From Elephas maximus indicus (Eukaryota > Chordata > Mammalia > Proboscidea > Elephantidae), in assembly GCF_024166365.1 (NCBI RefSeq), contig NC_064825.1, forward strand, positions 104,050,480 through 104,114,479: 64,000 nt of DNA, given 5' to 3'. Position numbers and translations under genes: made by a program. The notes beneath the pieces are model-generated. The model ran no database searches and was not told the origin of the DNA. It saw nothing but the letters and a program-made list of their open reading frames with translations. The stretch's first letter is position 1; each line of letters starts with the position of its first letter. Shown piece by piece: positions 46,081-57,339 of this stretch.

Positions 46081-48059
46081 TTTTTATTAACTTTTATTGA
46101 GCTTCAAGTGAACGTTTACAATTCAAGTCAGTCTGTCACATATAAGTTTACATAGATCTTACTCCATACTCCCACTTGCTCTCCCCCTAATGAGTCAACC
46201 CTTCCAGTCTCTCCTTTCGTGACAATTTTGCCAGCTTCCCACCCTCTCTATCCTCCCATCCCCTCTCCAGACAGGAGATGCCAACACCGTCTCAAGTGTC
46301 CACCTGATATTATTAGCTCACTCTTCATCAGCATCTCTCTCTCACCCACTGTCCAGTCCCTTTCATGTCTGATGAATTGTCTTCAGGGATGGTTCCCGTC
46401 CTGTGCCAACAGAAGGTTTGGGGACCATGACCACCGGGATTCCTCTAGTCTCAGTCAGACCATTAAGTATGGTCTTTTTATGAGAATTTGGGGTCTGCAT
46501 CCCACTGATCTCCTGCTCCCTCAGGGGTTCTCTGTTGTGCTCCCTGTCAGGGCAGTCATGGGTTGTGCCGGGCACCATCTAGTTCTTCTGGTCTCAGGAT
46601 GATGTAGGTCTCTGGTTCATGTGGTCCTTTCTGTCTCTTGGGCTCGTAATCGCCTTGTGTCCTTGGTGTTCTTCATTCTCCTTTGCTCCAGGTGGGTTGA
46701 GACCAATTGATGCATCTTAGATGGCCGCTTGTTAGCATTTAAGACCCCAGATGCCACATTTCAAAGTGGGATGCAGAATCTTTTCATAATAGAATTATTT
46801 TGCCAATTGACTTAGAAGTCCCCTTAAGCCATGGTCCCCAAACCCCCGCCCTTGCTCCGCTGACCTTTGAAGCATTCATTTTATCCTGGAAACTTCTTTG
46901 CTTTTGGTCCAGTCCAATTGAGCTGACCTTCCATGTATTGAGTGTTGTCCTTCCCTTCACCTAAAGCAGTTCTTATCTACTAATTAATCAATAAAAAACC
47001 CTCTCCCTACCTTCCTCCCTCCCCCCCTTGTAACCACAAAAGTATGTGTTCTTCTGAGTTTTTACTATTTCTCAAGATCTTATAATAGTGGTCTTATACA
47101 ATATTTGTCCTTTTGCCTCTGACTAATTTTGCTCAGCATAATGCCTTCCAGGGTCCTCCATGTTATGAAATGTTTCACAGATGCGTCACTGTTCTTTATC
47201 GATGCGTAGTATTCCATTGTGTGAATATACCACAATTTATTTACCCATTCATCCGTTGATGGACACCTTGGTTGCTTCCAGCTTTTTGCTATTGTAAACA
47301 GAGCTGCAATAAACATGGGTGTGCATATATCTATTTGTGTGAAGGCTCTTGTATCTCTAGGGTATATTCCGAGGAGTGGGATTTCTGGGTTGTATGGTAG
47401 TTCTATTTCTAACTTTTTAAGAAAACGCCAGATAGATTTCCAAAGTGGTTGTACCATTTTACATGCCCACCAGCAGTGTATGAGAGTTCCAATCTCTCCG
47501 CAGCCTCTCCAACATTTATTATTTTGTGTTTTTTGGATTAATGCCAGCCTTGCTGGAGTCAGATGGAATCTCATCGTAGTTTGAATTTGCATTTCTCTAA
47601 TGGCTAATGATCGAGAGCATTTTCTCATGTATCTGTTAGCTGCCTGAATATCTTCTTTAGTGAAGTGTGTGCTCATATCCTTTGCCCACTTCTTGATTGG
47701 GTTGTTTGTCTTTTTGTGGTTGAGTTTTGACAGAATCATGTAGATTTTAGAGATCAGGCGCTGGTCGGAGATGTCATAGCTGAAAATTCTTTCCCAGTCT
47801 GTAGGTGGTCTTTTTACTCTTTTGGAGAAGTCTTTAGATGAGCATAGGTGTTTGATTTTTAGGAGCTCCCAGTTATCTGGTTTCTCTTCATCATTTTTGG
47901 TAATGTTTTGTATTCTGTTTATGCCTTGTATTAGGGTTCCTAGGGTTGTCCCTACTTTTTCTTCCATGATCTTTATCGTTTTAGTCTTTATGTTTAGGTC
48001 TTTGATCCACTTGGAGTTAGTTTTTGTGCATGGTGTGAGGTATGGGTCCTGTTTCATTT
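46081..48059 (-). mobile_element. 5'-truncated L1, unit C only
   Basis: About 1.98 kb of L1 on the minus strand: poly-A (T-run on plus) at 46,081, a 3' UTR of about 1 kb, then the ORF2 C-terminal coding part. A 14-bp target duplication TCATTGCTATTTTT flanks it (46,067-46,080 and 48,060-48,073), and the empty site is in unit B at about 28,250. The long open ORF2 tail and perfect target duplication indicate a fairly recent insertion, after the B/C duplication. Confidence 0.95.
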
Positions 48060-48063
48060 TCAT
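47080..48063 (-). CDS. L1 ORF2 C-terminal fragment
   Basis: An open frame of 327 residues, almost all L1-derived (the first codon or two are target-site sequence). It corresponds to the C-terminal quarter of L1 ORF2p: 'DPYLTPCTKTNSKWIKDLN' at the start, 'KRPPTDWERIFSYDISDQRLISKIY' and 'KKWAKDMSTHFTKEDIQAANRYM' in the middle, the cysteine-rich C-terminal motif 'CWRGCGEIGTLIHCWWAC' (C-x3-C-x9-C-x3-C-type spacing) at about residues 184-201, then 'WRFLKKLEIELPYNPEIPLLGIYP' and 'WNKLWYIHTMEYYASIKN'-like tail. It lacks the endonuclease and RT domains, so it cannot retrotranspose. It has no promoter of its own and is not a host gene. Confidence 0.9.
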   Translation of the reverse strand: MKMKQDPYLTPCTKTNSKWIKDLNIKTKTIKIMEEKVGTTLGTLIQGINRIQNITKNDEEKPDNWELLKIKHLCSSKDFSKRVKRPPTDWERIFSYDISDQRLISKIYMILSKLNHKKTNNPIKKWAKDMSTHFTKEDIQAANRYMRKCSRSLAIREMQIQTTMRFHLTPARLALIQKTQNNKCWRGCGEIGTLIHCWWACKMVQPLWKSIWRFLKKLEIELPYNPEIPLLGIYPRDTRAFTQIDICTPMFIAALFTIAKSWKQPRCPSTDEWVNKLWYIHTMEYYASIKNSDASVKHFITWRTLEGIMLSKISQRQKDKYCIRPLL

Positions 48064-48294
48064 TGCTATTTTTAATTCTCCTGTTGCAACCAGTGTATTA
48101 ATTCATCTCGTTGGGGTTCTTTCTCTTTTTGTGGACCCTCTATTTTACTGAGCATGATGTCCTTCTCCAGGGATCGTTCCCTCCTGAGAACATCCCTATA
48201 GTTAGATGAAGTCTCGCCATCAATGCTTTTGAGGAGCATTCTGGCTGTACTTTTTCCAAGATAGATTTGTTTCCTGCCATTGCCCTTTATGATA

Positions 48295-48483
48295 TCCTTC
48301 CTGGTGCAAACAAATGACAAATTCAGCTATTAATTGAAAGGTTGGAGGTTTGAGTTCACCCTGAGGCACCTCTTAGGAAAAGCCTAGCAGTCTACTTCTG
48401 AAAAAGTAGTCATTAAAAACACTATGGAGCACAATTTTACTCACATGGTGTTGCCACGAGTCTGTATTGACTCTAAAGCAACC

Positions 48484-48485
<2 letters not shown>
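48295..48485 (+). mobile_element. AfroSINE (diverged, unit C)
   Basis: Orthologue of 4,795-4,990 and 28,485-28,680. It is followed directly by a microsatellite. Confidence 0.75.
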
Positions 48486-48518
<33 letters not shown>

Positions 48519-48522
48519 CACA
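48483..48522. repeat. (TG)n(TA)n microsatellite
   Basis: About nine TG units followed by about nine TA units and ACACA. Unit B has only a short TG run at 28,676-28,684 and A a T-run, so it expanded in C. It probably arose in the SINE tail. Confidence 0.9.
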
Positions 48523-48539
48523 TTATGGTAGAGAAACTT

Positions 48540-48750
48540 AGTTTCCTGGCCCTTGAAATGGATCAACCTGAATCTGAATCTTATTTCTTATGTTTATCAG
48601 TGACCTTAATTAAATGACAAAATGTTTATAATTCCTGATGCTTATCTTTAAAATAAGGATAATGATAACACACATCTCAATGTGATGTTGTGAGAGATAG
48701 CCTTCGTAAAGTTCTTAGTCCAGTTTCTGGTCATAGGAAACGTACAGCAT
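48540..48750 (+). mobile_element. MIR-like SINE (unit C)
   Basis: Orthologue of 5,040-5,250 and 28,725-28,930. The stretch from 48,751 to 49,224 is non-coding shared flank. Confidence 0.6.
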
Positions 48751-49224
48751 GTTTTAGATGATAATATTATGCTGACCTCAACCCTTTCCTAGTTATTCAT
48801 AAAAAGATTTTTCTATGACTTCTTTTGATTCTATATCTATTAGGTTTGAACTATAAATTATCTTTTGAGTCGAATGGTTTAAATTTTTGGCCAGTAACAC
48901 AAAATGACATTTTCTTTTTTTTTTCCATGACCATCCCTGTTTCAAACTCCAAGGAATTCTAGTGTTCTGAAATCTGAAACTTACATTTGTGTTTGTCCTG
49001 TCTTTTTCATGCTTTTATAAACTCTGATCATATCCATCACCAGCCCTCACCCTTCAAGAGTATATCCCATTGCTGTTGAGTAGATTCAAGAGTGCAAGCT
49101 CCCTTAATTTATGGCAAATTTATCCTTTGTTTGCCAAATAATCTCCTGTTCATCGTGTTGTACCTTTCCCACTTTTTACATAAGGAAAAAACAAACTAGA
49201 TATTAATATGAAAGGCAAATTGTT

Positions 49225-49670
49225 TTTTCAAAAAACTTTTTATTGTGCATTAGGTGAAAGTTTACAGAGCAAAATAGTTTCCCATTTGATAATTTGTACA
49301 TAACGTTTTCCATGACATTGGTTTCATTCCCTTCAACATGTCAGCCTTCTCCCCATTTCTCATCTAGGTTTCCTGTTTCATTTTGTCTTCATTTTCTACC
49401 TTTTCCTGACTTCTCATCTGTGCTTTTGGGCAAATGTTGCTCTTTTGATCTCTTATAATTGATTGTTTTAAGGAGCATGGTCCTCTCAAGTGTTATTGTT
49501 TATCTTATGGGCCTGTCTACAGTGTGGTTGGAAGGTGGTCTCTGGGAATGTCCTCACTTCCAGGTCAGAAGGGTGTGTTAGGACCATAGTCTCAAGGGTT
49601 CTTCCAGTCTCTGTCAGACCAATAAGTCTGGTCTTGTTTGTGAATTTGATTTTTTGTTCTATAATTGAAA
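49225..49670 (-). mobile_element. L1 3' UTR remnant (unit C)
   Basis: Orthologue of 29,410-29,850 and 5,720-6,075. Antisense L1 tail. Confidence 0.6.
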
Positions 49671-49973
49671 AGCCATTTTCAGGGTATATATTTAAGGTTA
49701 GTCTCCAAGAGCCAATGCATTTGTGAGATCATCAAGAAATAATTCTTGTTTTATCCCATGTCTCTAGTTTTGCCTAGAAATAACTGGATATTCACAGGGC
49801 CTCAGACAAAATGCATTTTGCCTTGTTTCAGTTTATCACACTTTCATAGGCTAGTAATAGCTAGATGTAACTGATACCCTGATTTCTACAGCCATTCACT
49901 TCTGCCGTTAGGTGAAAAAAAGTATAATTGAGCCAATTTCCTAATCACCCACAAAATATGAAATCATGGTGAC

Positions 49974-50491
49974 TGTCTTGTTATCTAGTGCTGCTATAAC
50001 AGAAATACTGCAAGTGAAAGACATTAAGAAAGAGAAATTTATCCTCTCACAATCTAGGGGGCTAGAAGTCCATCTTGAGGGCACCAGGTCCAGGGGAAAG
50101 CTCTTTTCTCTGTGGGCTTCGGAGGAAGGTCCTTGACGTCAGTCTTTCCATGGTCTAGGAGCTTCTCTGCACAGGCACATTGTGCCTAAAGGACATGCTC
50201 TGTTCCTAGCCCTACTTTCTTCATGGTATGAGGTCCCCCGTATCTCTGCATGCTTCATTCTTCTATATCTTTGAAGAGATTGGTTTAAGACACAACTTAA
50301 TCTTGTTTTGAGTCCTGCCTTATTAACATAACTGCCTGTAAACTCACCACATTAATATCATAGAGGTAGTATTCACAACACATAGGAAAATCACATGAGA
50401 TAACAAAATTGTGGACCATCACAAATGCTAGGAATTGTGGCCCAGCCACATTAACAGATATTTTTTGGGGGACACAATTCAATCCATAATA
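49974..50491 (-). mobile_element. LTR fossil, MaLR/ERVL-like (unit C)
   Basis: Orthologue of 30,165-30,683: same insertion site, same 5-bp target duplication (GTGAC at 49,969-49,973 and GTGAG at 50,492-50,496). A non-coding solo LTR, present before the B/C duplication. The flank from 50,497 to 51,003 is shared and holds a MIR. Confidence 0.88.
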
Positions 50492-51003
50492 GTGAGTTTC
50501 ACTAAAAAATAGCCATCTCCTTGCCAGCTTGCTACAGATTTATGTCAAGGAACTTTCAAGAAAAGCACACTAACCCATTTGAAAAGTATCTTTATTTTAA
50601 GTACAGTTAAAATTATCAAACAGTATGGAGCTATAGATTACCAAGTAATCACTAGCTGGGTCTTTATAGACTCATGTTTCAACCCTGACCTGTCTGTAAA
50701 AGCAAATTCACCTTCACATTGGCTCAAAAAGGAAGACCAAAGAATTCTGAGAAGAGAATTCAAAAGAAAAGAAAGAAATGTCAGACACTGAGCTTGTTGT
50801 CTCTTTGTGTTATATGGAAGTAAAGTGGAACTTCTAAAGTTCAAAGGCTTTGGGTCACACAGGCTTATATATGAATTCTGATTCAGTCAAATTCTAGCTA
50901 ATTGGCGTTGAGCATTACAATTAACATCTCCAGCCTTCAGTTTCCTAGTTTATAAGTTGGAATAACAATAGTGTTGAATTTATAGGACTGTTGTGACAAT
51001 TAA

Positions 51004-51285
51004 AACCTGTTACCATCGAGTCGATTCCGACTCATAGTGACCCTATAGGACAGAGTAGAACTACTCTGTAGAGTTTTCAAGAAGCACCTGGTGGATTTGA
51101 ACTGCTGACCTTTTGGTTAACATCCATAGCAATAACCACTATGTCACCAGGGATTTCTGGCTGTTAACCCAAAGGTCAGCATTTTGAATCCACCAGGTGC
51201 TCCTTGGAAACCCTGTGGGGTCAGTTCTACTCTGTCCTGTAGGGCTGGTATGAGTCGGGATTGACTCAACGGCAGTGGGTTTTGT
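51004..51285. mobile_element. Head-to-head inverted AfroSINE pair (unit C)
   Basis: Orthologue of 31,171-31,438 and slightly longer at the centre (it retains 'AATAACCACTATGTCACCAG'). Minus arm 51,004 to about 51,155, plus arm to 51,285. Bounded by GACAATTAA (50,995-51,003) and GATAATTAA (51,286-51,294). Confidence 0.9.
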
Positions 51286-51347
51286 GATAATTAAATGTCA
51301 GAAGGAATATAATACACTGTAAAAATAGTAAGCACTCAATAAATTAA

Positions 51348-51517
51348 CCAAAAACCAAACCAAACACAGTGCCGTCGAGTCGATTCTGACTCATAGCTAC
51401 CCTATAGGACAAAGTAGAACTGCCCCATAGAGTTTCCAAGGAGCACCTGGCGGATGTGAACTGCCTACCCTTTGTTTAGCAGCTGTAGCACTTTACCACT
51501 ATGCCACCAGGGTTTTC
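51348..51517 (-). mobile_element. AfroSINE, unit C only
   Basis: A well-preserved SINE (CCAAAAACCAAACC tail, AGTCGATTCTGACTC, GGCGGATGTGAACTGCC, head TATGCCACCAGG) flanked by the 11-bp target duplication CAATAAATTAA (51,337-51,347 and 51,518-51,528). The empty site in B is at about 31,490. It inserted after the B/C duplication. Confidence 0.94.
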
Positions 51518-51795
51518 CAATAAATTAATGATAATTCCTTATATTACATGTTTCATTGTTGCTCATACCTTCCTGTTGGTAGGGGCACCATTATTTTCAA
51601 ATAAGGAAATATTCTAGACAGAAGAAATTTCCACAGTTTGAAGCTCTAGGCACTGTGTCTATTGAACATAATAGAAAAGTCAACCCTGCTCACAACATGT
51701 GGTCTCCTAAAGCAAATTGATCTAGACAGGAGAAGTAACAGTCCTACGTTTAAGCAAGAATTATTTTTTTTAATTATTTTAATCACCAGATTTAT

Positions 51796-52755
51796 TTAAT
51801 CACTGGTTTTCATTATTTGACCCCAGAGCTTCTTCATGACATTTTTCATTTCCACATTTCTCAAGGTGTAGATTAAAGGGTTCAACATAGGAGTTACTAG
51901 GGTGAAAAGTACAGTCACAGCTTTGTCAGCTGGGAAGGAGGTCATGGGTCTTAAGTACAGGAATGAACAAGGTACAAAGAATAAGATGACCACAGTGACA
52001 TGAGAAGCACACGTAGAGAGGGCTTTGCGGCGCCCTTCAGAGCTATAAGATCTCAGGGAGTGCAGGATGACCATGTAGGAAGCAACCAGCATAGAAAAAG
52101 TGAGCAAACACACTGATCCACTATTGGCAGCAATCAGGGGCCCCAAAGTGTGATTGTCTGTGCAGGCCAGCTCCAGGAGAGGTATTAAATCACACACAAA
52201 ATGGTCAATGACATTGGGGCCACAGAATGGTAAGTGGACCATGAACAAAAGCTGGATCCCTCCATGAATAAACCCCAAAATCCCAGCCATCCCCACCAGG
52301 GAACTACATAGAGGCCTGGTCATGAGGTTTGTGTCGTGTAAGGGCTTGCAGATGGCCACGTAGCGGTCGTAGGCCATTGCAGGTAACAGGATGATCTCAG
52401 CTGCGCCAAATAAATGTTCAGCAAAGAGCCGAGTCATGCAGCCATTGAAGGATACGGTGTTTTTCTCAGAGATCAAGTCAAAGATCATTTTGGGAGCTAT
52501 GGAGGAAGAGTAGAAAGCATCTATAATGGACAAACAGGACAGAAAAAAGTACATGGGAGAGCCCAGGGCTGGGCTGATGAAGATAGTGACTGAGATGAGC
52601 AGATTACCTGCCAATGTCATCAGGTAGGTGATTGAAAACACAGGGAATAAGAGTTTCCGCAGTTGTGGATTCTGAGTTAGGCCCAGCAAGATGAATTCTG
52701 TTACATTGCTCATCCTTTTAACCAAGGCAGCCTGGGTTGAGGGCATGTGCCCCAT
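51796..52755 (-). CDS. Olfactory receptor, family-4-like (copy C)
   Basis: An open 319-residue OR frame, closest to copy B overall. DRY is intact ('[12 protein letters not shown]') and the N17-V-T site, C106, ECL2 cysteines, 'KALSTCASH' and '[12 protein letters not shown]' are all present. Unusual residues: P125 in the cytoplasmic half of TM3 (M in A, L in B), D141 in place of the conserved tyrosine in 'CKPLHY', and R109 and R33 in place of Gln. A proline so close to DRY could disturb the helix. The likely start is Met15 (52,713), giving 305 residues. TM2-TM3 residues 74-87 match copy A, not B. Possibly functional, possibly in early decay; expression cannot be judged from sequence. Confidence 0.92.
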   Translation of the reverse strand: MGHMPSTQAALVKRMSNVTEFILLGLTQNPQLRKLLFPVFSITYLMTLAGNLLISVTIFISPALGSPMYFFLSCLSIIDAFYSSSIAPKMIFDLISEKNTVSFNGCMTRLFAEHLFGAAEIILLPAMAYDRYVAICKPLHDTNLMTRPLCSSLVGMAGILGFIHGGIQLLFMVHLPFCGPNVIDHFVCDLIPLLELACTDNHTLGPLIAANSGSVCLLTFSMLVASYMVILHSLRSYSSEGRRKALSTCASHVTVVILFFVPCSFLYLRPMTSFPADKAVTVLFTLVTPMLNPLIYTLRNVEMKNVMKKLWGQIMKTSD

Positions 52756-55700
52756 CTGGAAAGATCACAGAATTTCGGAGTGATGTTTTTTTTTAACCCA
52801 ATGGCAAATTATTCCACCACCTCTTTAGTCCTGGTCTCTTGGGATTGATGGAGCTACAATGCCCTCACCTCTGCCTTTTTGCACATAGAGAACAGAAGGA
52901 GGTTAAATTTCACCTAATTCATATTCATCAAATAGTAACAATACCTTACAAACATCTGAGTGAAAATAAGGTGTTATGAATGATGATTTATGGTTGGCTT
53001 CCAAACTTGATCTTGTCTGTAAAAGTCTCCAAGATTATAGGGTTTTCTTTCTTCCACTTTGGTGACAAATTTAACAATAAGAATGATTTTGGATTTATAC
53101 TTATCTATTGGCTTGGATATTTATAGGTATATGAACACAATGTTCTTTGAAAGTCAACTGTGTATCAGCTATGAACTAGCTAAAACTTGCTGTATCTGTG
53201 GCAACTGTTCCGTAATCTCTTATTCCTTTCTGTCACGTGAGTGCACATGCACATACAGGTACAGACAGAGCTGCAGATGGAGATTTTTTTCTTTCAATAT
53301 GCCCAGGAACCATCTTTATAACAGCCTGTCAAGCAGTATCCATTCAATAGCCCTGCATGCTCTATCTGGTTCAACATAACCCTTTATTTTCTTTTAATCT
53401 TTCCAGCAATTCGTCTTTGGATATGGACATGGAAGTGTTGTGAGGTGTTCCAAAAAGTTCACAATATTTCTTAAATGTGTTTTGCATGCAATGAGTCTTT
53501 ACCACATACAGAATCATGCTCTGGACTAGATATATTTCCCCCCCTGCAATTTACAGAGGACATTAAATAAATCATGACATGACTCATCCTATTGACAAGG
53601 CAGAAACACTGGGACAATCTAAGATAATACCATTTTTCCTTTAGGCACAAATTTAGTCAACTCAGATGAACTTGAAGTTTCATTGCTAACTGGAGGACAC
53701 ATTGAACGTACACAAGAATATATTCTTTTCGGGAAATGATTTGTATATGGATTTTCAAGAGTAAGTACATATTATTGTTACAAAGGATTGAATGATATTT
53801 AATTATTTTTTTCCCCTCCTTATATAATGTATTTTTCCTTAAAAGTTTATTTTTACAAAATTCAGTGGCATGGGTCCCTCAGCTTCAATAAGGTTTATGG
53901 AAAAATCTTCAGTTTTCAGGAGAGCTCAATTCCTGAGTTGTTTTCCTTTATCCAGTTTCTTGTGACTTTATGGTTATATCAGTCTACTTGGTGAGACATA
54001 AATGTTGACCAGAATGTTGTAAAAGTAACTTTAATTGTTCTTAACAGGATTTGGACTGGCAATATCACACAAAGAGTTTCTATTAATATTTGGGATGCAG
54101 TATTCCTATGGAGTCCAATCATTTGTTCATTTATTCATTTCTTCAATAAGTCCATTTTTAGACCCTTGGCATCTTCTAGGGGCAGAGTATAGAGTGGTAT
54201 CTATGCATGCTGTCAATACCCATGTAAATCTCTAATCAGATACATAAAAAATGTCAATACCCATGTAAATCTCTAATCAGATACATAGATGTCTTAATTC
54301 ATTTTTTAGAGAAAAATGCTAACCTACAAGTCACAGAATTGAACTACAAAACTATTTCAATGGAAATAACTTAGCCAAATTAAGTTAATCTCCTTGAAAT
54401 TTTGGGAAAAATGTTTAATTATCACTGACCTGGGTCTAGTTGACTGCGGAATCCTCAGTTGTTAGACTGAGCCCATTCATTGGTATCTTCCCATCCAGGC
54501 ATTTGCAACCCAGCCACTAATAGGCTCCAAGAGCTGGAAATGAAAGCATTTCTAGGAAGAAATTCCAAATTAAAACCTAATAAGTGAGAAATTGAGATTC
54601 TTATCTCTTAGAAACCTTTTCAAATCTTGTACATTTTAGTTTATTTTTGGTCCCCATTAGCAGTCTGGCTTTACTGAGAAAATGAGCTGTTTTAGTTAGC
54701 AGCCTTCTATAGCTGCCACATTTAATTTCTACTTACTTTTTTGGCTTCCCACAGAAGTATAATTGAATCTTTGAAACTTATTTTTTTTTTCAGACCTCAA
54801 AGAACTATATTCAATACAAATTAAAAACCTTGAGAATAATGCAAAGGTTTTCAAATCAGGAAAAGCTAGTATATAGATGCATAAAATTTATTAGTTAGTC
54901 AAGGCCCCTTAATTGAACATTGTTTTCTCAAATCAACTCTGCCAAGTTTTTGGTCCCCAAGGAGTCCATAAGCAGTGTGGAGATAATTCCCTTTATTCCT
55001 GTCATACCTTCTTTCTAACTGTGTTTCCCTAAAAACCAGCTAAGTTTGGGAACAGTGTCTCCCAAACAAATCTTGGCCTTTTTCATTTGTGGCTCTGCTG
55101 CTGTCATTTGCTCATAGGCTTCTCTTCATAATTCTTTCGTCGTTGACTCTAGAGAGATGTTTAAAAAGACTGTCACACAGTGTAGGATGTGGTAATGCAC
55201 TGACCTCTCAGTCATCAGAGGATTAGTAATTGGCTCTGGAGGAACCTTTGCCAAAGCATCAGCCAAAGTCTTTCACTTACTCCCACTTGGCACCCACAAA
55301 CATCATTAGAGGCCAGTTTTTGAAACTGAGAAGAGCTTGGCTTAAAGATCCATCTCTGGCTATAGTCTGTGATGAGGCTTGGTAGAGTAAGTTGGAAACA
55401 TTCTCTATAAGACTGCGTTGCTCATTGTGGCATTGGTAAACCCGGAGTAGGATGTGTGTTTGGTTTTAGGCATAGGCCAGAGCTCAGAGAATGGATTTCT
55501 CTCTGAAAACATGACGGGTCTGACTTGTACAGCTGTCCTGAGAATGGAGCTATCAGTATTCAAGATTTGTGCCTTAGTATCCTGAGATATTGTGAAATTT
55601 TTGTAAATGATTGACTGAGGGGACTTTGATTACAGGATTCCCAGATACTAAATATTGAGTCATTTAAAAGTCATAAATATATCAATATTCTTTCAGATGA

Positions 55701-55762
55701 GTACCTTGATGGCCAACTGTCAGGATATATTTGGGAGAATGTGACCTTTTCTTCGAGGTTCC
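52756..55762. other. Upstream flank of OR gene C
   Basis: About 3 kb collinear with the OR upstream flanks of A and B. No gene. It contains a small local tandem duplication at 54,211-54,287. Confidence 0.55.
54211..54287 (+). repeat. Local tandem duplication, two copies of a 36-bp unit
   Basis: The segment starting TGTCAATACCCATGTAAATC at 54,211 repeats at 54,252 (period 41 with a short A-rich linker). Units A and B have a single copy (about 12,446 and 34,191). Confidence 0.92.
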
Positions 55763-55962
55763 TTGATAGTGCAGACAGTACGCCCTCAACTGCTAAACTA
55801 AATGTTGGCGATTCGAATCCAGCCAAACAGTACTGCAAAAGATAGGCCTGGAGATCTGCTTCTGTAAAGATTACAAACAAGAAAACCCTATGGAGCAGTT
55901 GTACTCATGGAGTCCACATGAGTCAGAATCAACTCTGTGGTGACTAACAACAGCAACAGCCT
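55763..55962 (+). mobile_element. AfroSINE (unit C)
   Basis: Orthologue of 13,980-14,190 and 35,712-35,918. Confidence 0.8.
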
Positions 55963-56010
55963 AACCTTCTACTCTACAGAGAGAGAATTATGGGGAATTA
56001 GAGTTAGGTA

Positions 56011-56177
56011 GGAAATCCTGGTGGCGTAATGGTTAAGAACTACAGCTGTTAACCAAAAGGTTGGCAGTTCAAATCCACAAGGCACTCCTTGGAAACTTCT
56101 TGGGGCAGTTCTACTCTGTCCTATACGGTTGCTATGAGTCGGAATTGGCTTGAAGGCAGTGGGTTTAGTTTTTTGGT
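56011..56177 (+). mobile_element. AfroSINE, unit C only
   Basis: A full SINE (AATCCTGGTGGCGTAATGG head, GGCAGTTCAAATCCAC B-box, GAGTCGGAATTGGCTTG tail, TTTTTTGG end) with a 13-bp target duplication TTAGAGTTAGGTA (55,998-56,010 and 56,178-56,190). A (about 14,228) and B (about 35,958) have the empty site. Confidence 0.95.
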
Positions 56178-56597
56178 TTAGAGTTAGGTAACATGCTTTC
56201 ACACAGTAGCCATTGAGGAAACCACACACCAAACAATCACCATGTATAAAGACACCACAGATGGAGAAATAGACACTGGAAAGAAGGCTCCACCACTATG
56301 TTCTCTCCTTCAGCTTCTAAAATATATAGAAGCTGGCTATATACAGCCTTGCAGGTAGTCATGTTTCTCCATTATCAGCCTTTACCTTTAAACCAAACTG
56401 ACCCATTCCTGAAGCCTCGGATCAGAAAGGGGAAGCAACACCTTCATTTCTGTAGTTAATAGTCAACAATTTTGCTCCCCTGTTTGTTGCCATCCTCACT
56501 CATAATCTGTTTCTCTTCCTTGGGGTTGTGAATCCAACTTCCTCTGTGGTCGAAATAGATGATAAATCACGGTGATGGGTACTTACTTCTTTTCTTA

Positions 56598-56920
56598 GTT
56601 TCCTAGTGCTGTTGTAACAAAAATAGTCCAAGTGGATGTCTCTAAGGAACAGAAATTTATGTTCTCACAGTTTAGGAGGCTACAGGTCTGAATTCAGGGC
56701 GCTGTCTCTCAGAGAAGATTATCTCTGCTGTGGGGGAAAATCCTTGTCTTAGCTTTTCTAGTCTGACCTTCCTGGCAGTGCTTCCCAGTGCCAGCACAAA
56801 ATACATACTATTTTTTCATCTAAATTTGTGGACATGTTTTCGTGGGCCCCACAGGATCAGTATCTCAAAGATGAGAGAAAAAACACAAAACTTAATTCTC
56901 AATGCTGCCCAGTCCCAGAA
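56598..56920 (-). mobile_element. LTR fossil fragment (unit C)
   Basis: Orthologue of 14,638-14,960 and 36,300-36,600. A partial antisense MaLR-like LTR. The stretch 56,921-57,340 is featureless shared flank. Confidence 0.55.
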
Positions 56921-57339
56921 TTGTTTTTCTACTTGTCAGAGGTCTGGTTAATGATGACTATGTAGCTAATTATTTTCAATAGTTCATCTCACAAATGGTA
57001 ACTTCAGGTTGACAACACGGTAGCCTTATGAGGGTACTAAACAGACATTAATTTTCCAGTGAAGCCTAAGACTCAGTCTACCTGGTGAGATATGAATAAT
57101 AACTATATTTCCAGGAGGGTAAATTCAGTAGCTCTTTGCAAAACTGAATTGAAGAGAACACATAAAGTTTCTATTGATGTACGAAGCTGAACTTTTTCAT
57201 GGAGACTATTCAAACTGTCATTTACTCATCTATACAATAAATAGAAGTCAGATGCTTTCACAGATGCTCATGGCATTCTGTCATTGATTATGTAAGTTAT
57301 GTAAACATATATTAATTGTGTAAATCTGTGCAGTCTGAG

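Larger units (their letters stand above)
45972..48290 (-). mobile_element. RTE LINE 3'-end fragment, split by an L1
   Basis: RTE sequence occupies 45,972-46,080 and 48,074-48,290. The intervening 2 kb is an L1 with its own target duplication. The uninterrupted orthologue is 28,163-28,475. Confidence 0.88.

Noticed and set aside
46219-46602. Open frame of 127 residues on the plus strand
   Set aside because: It lies antisense in the 3' UTR of an L1; a similar frame at 57,478-57,867 is antisense in another L1 tail.
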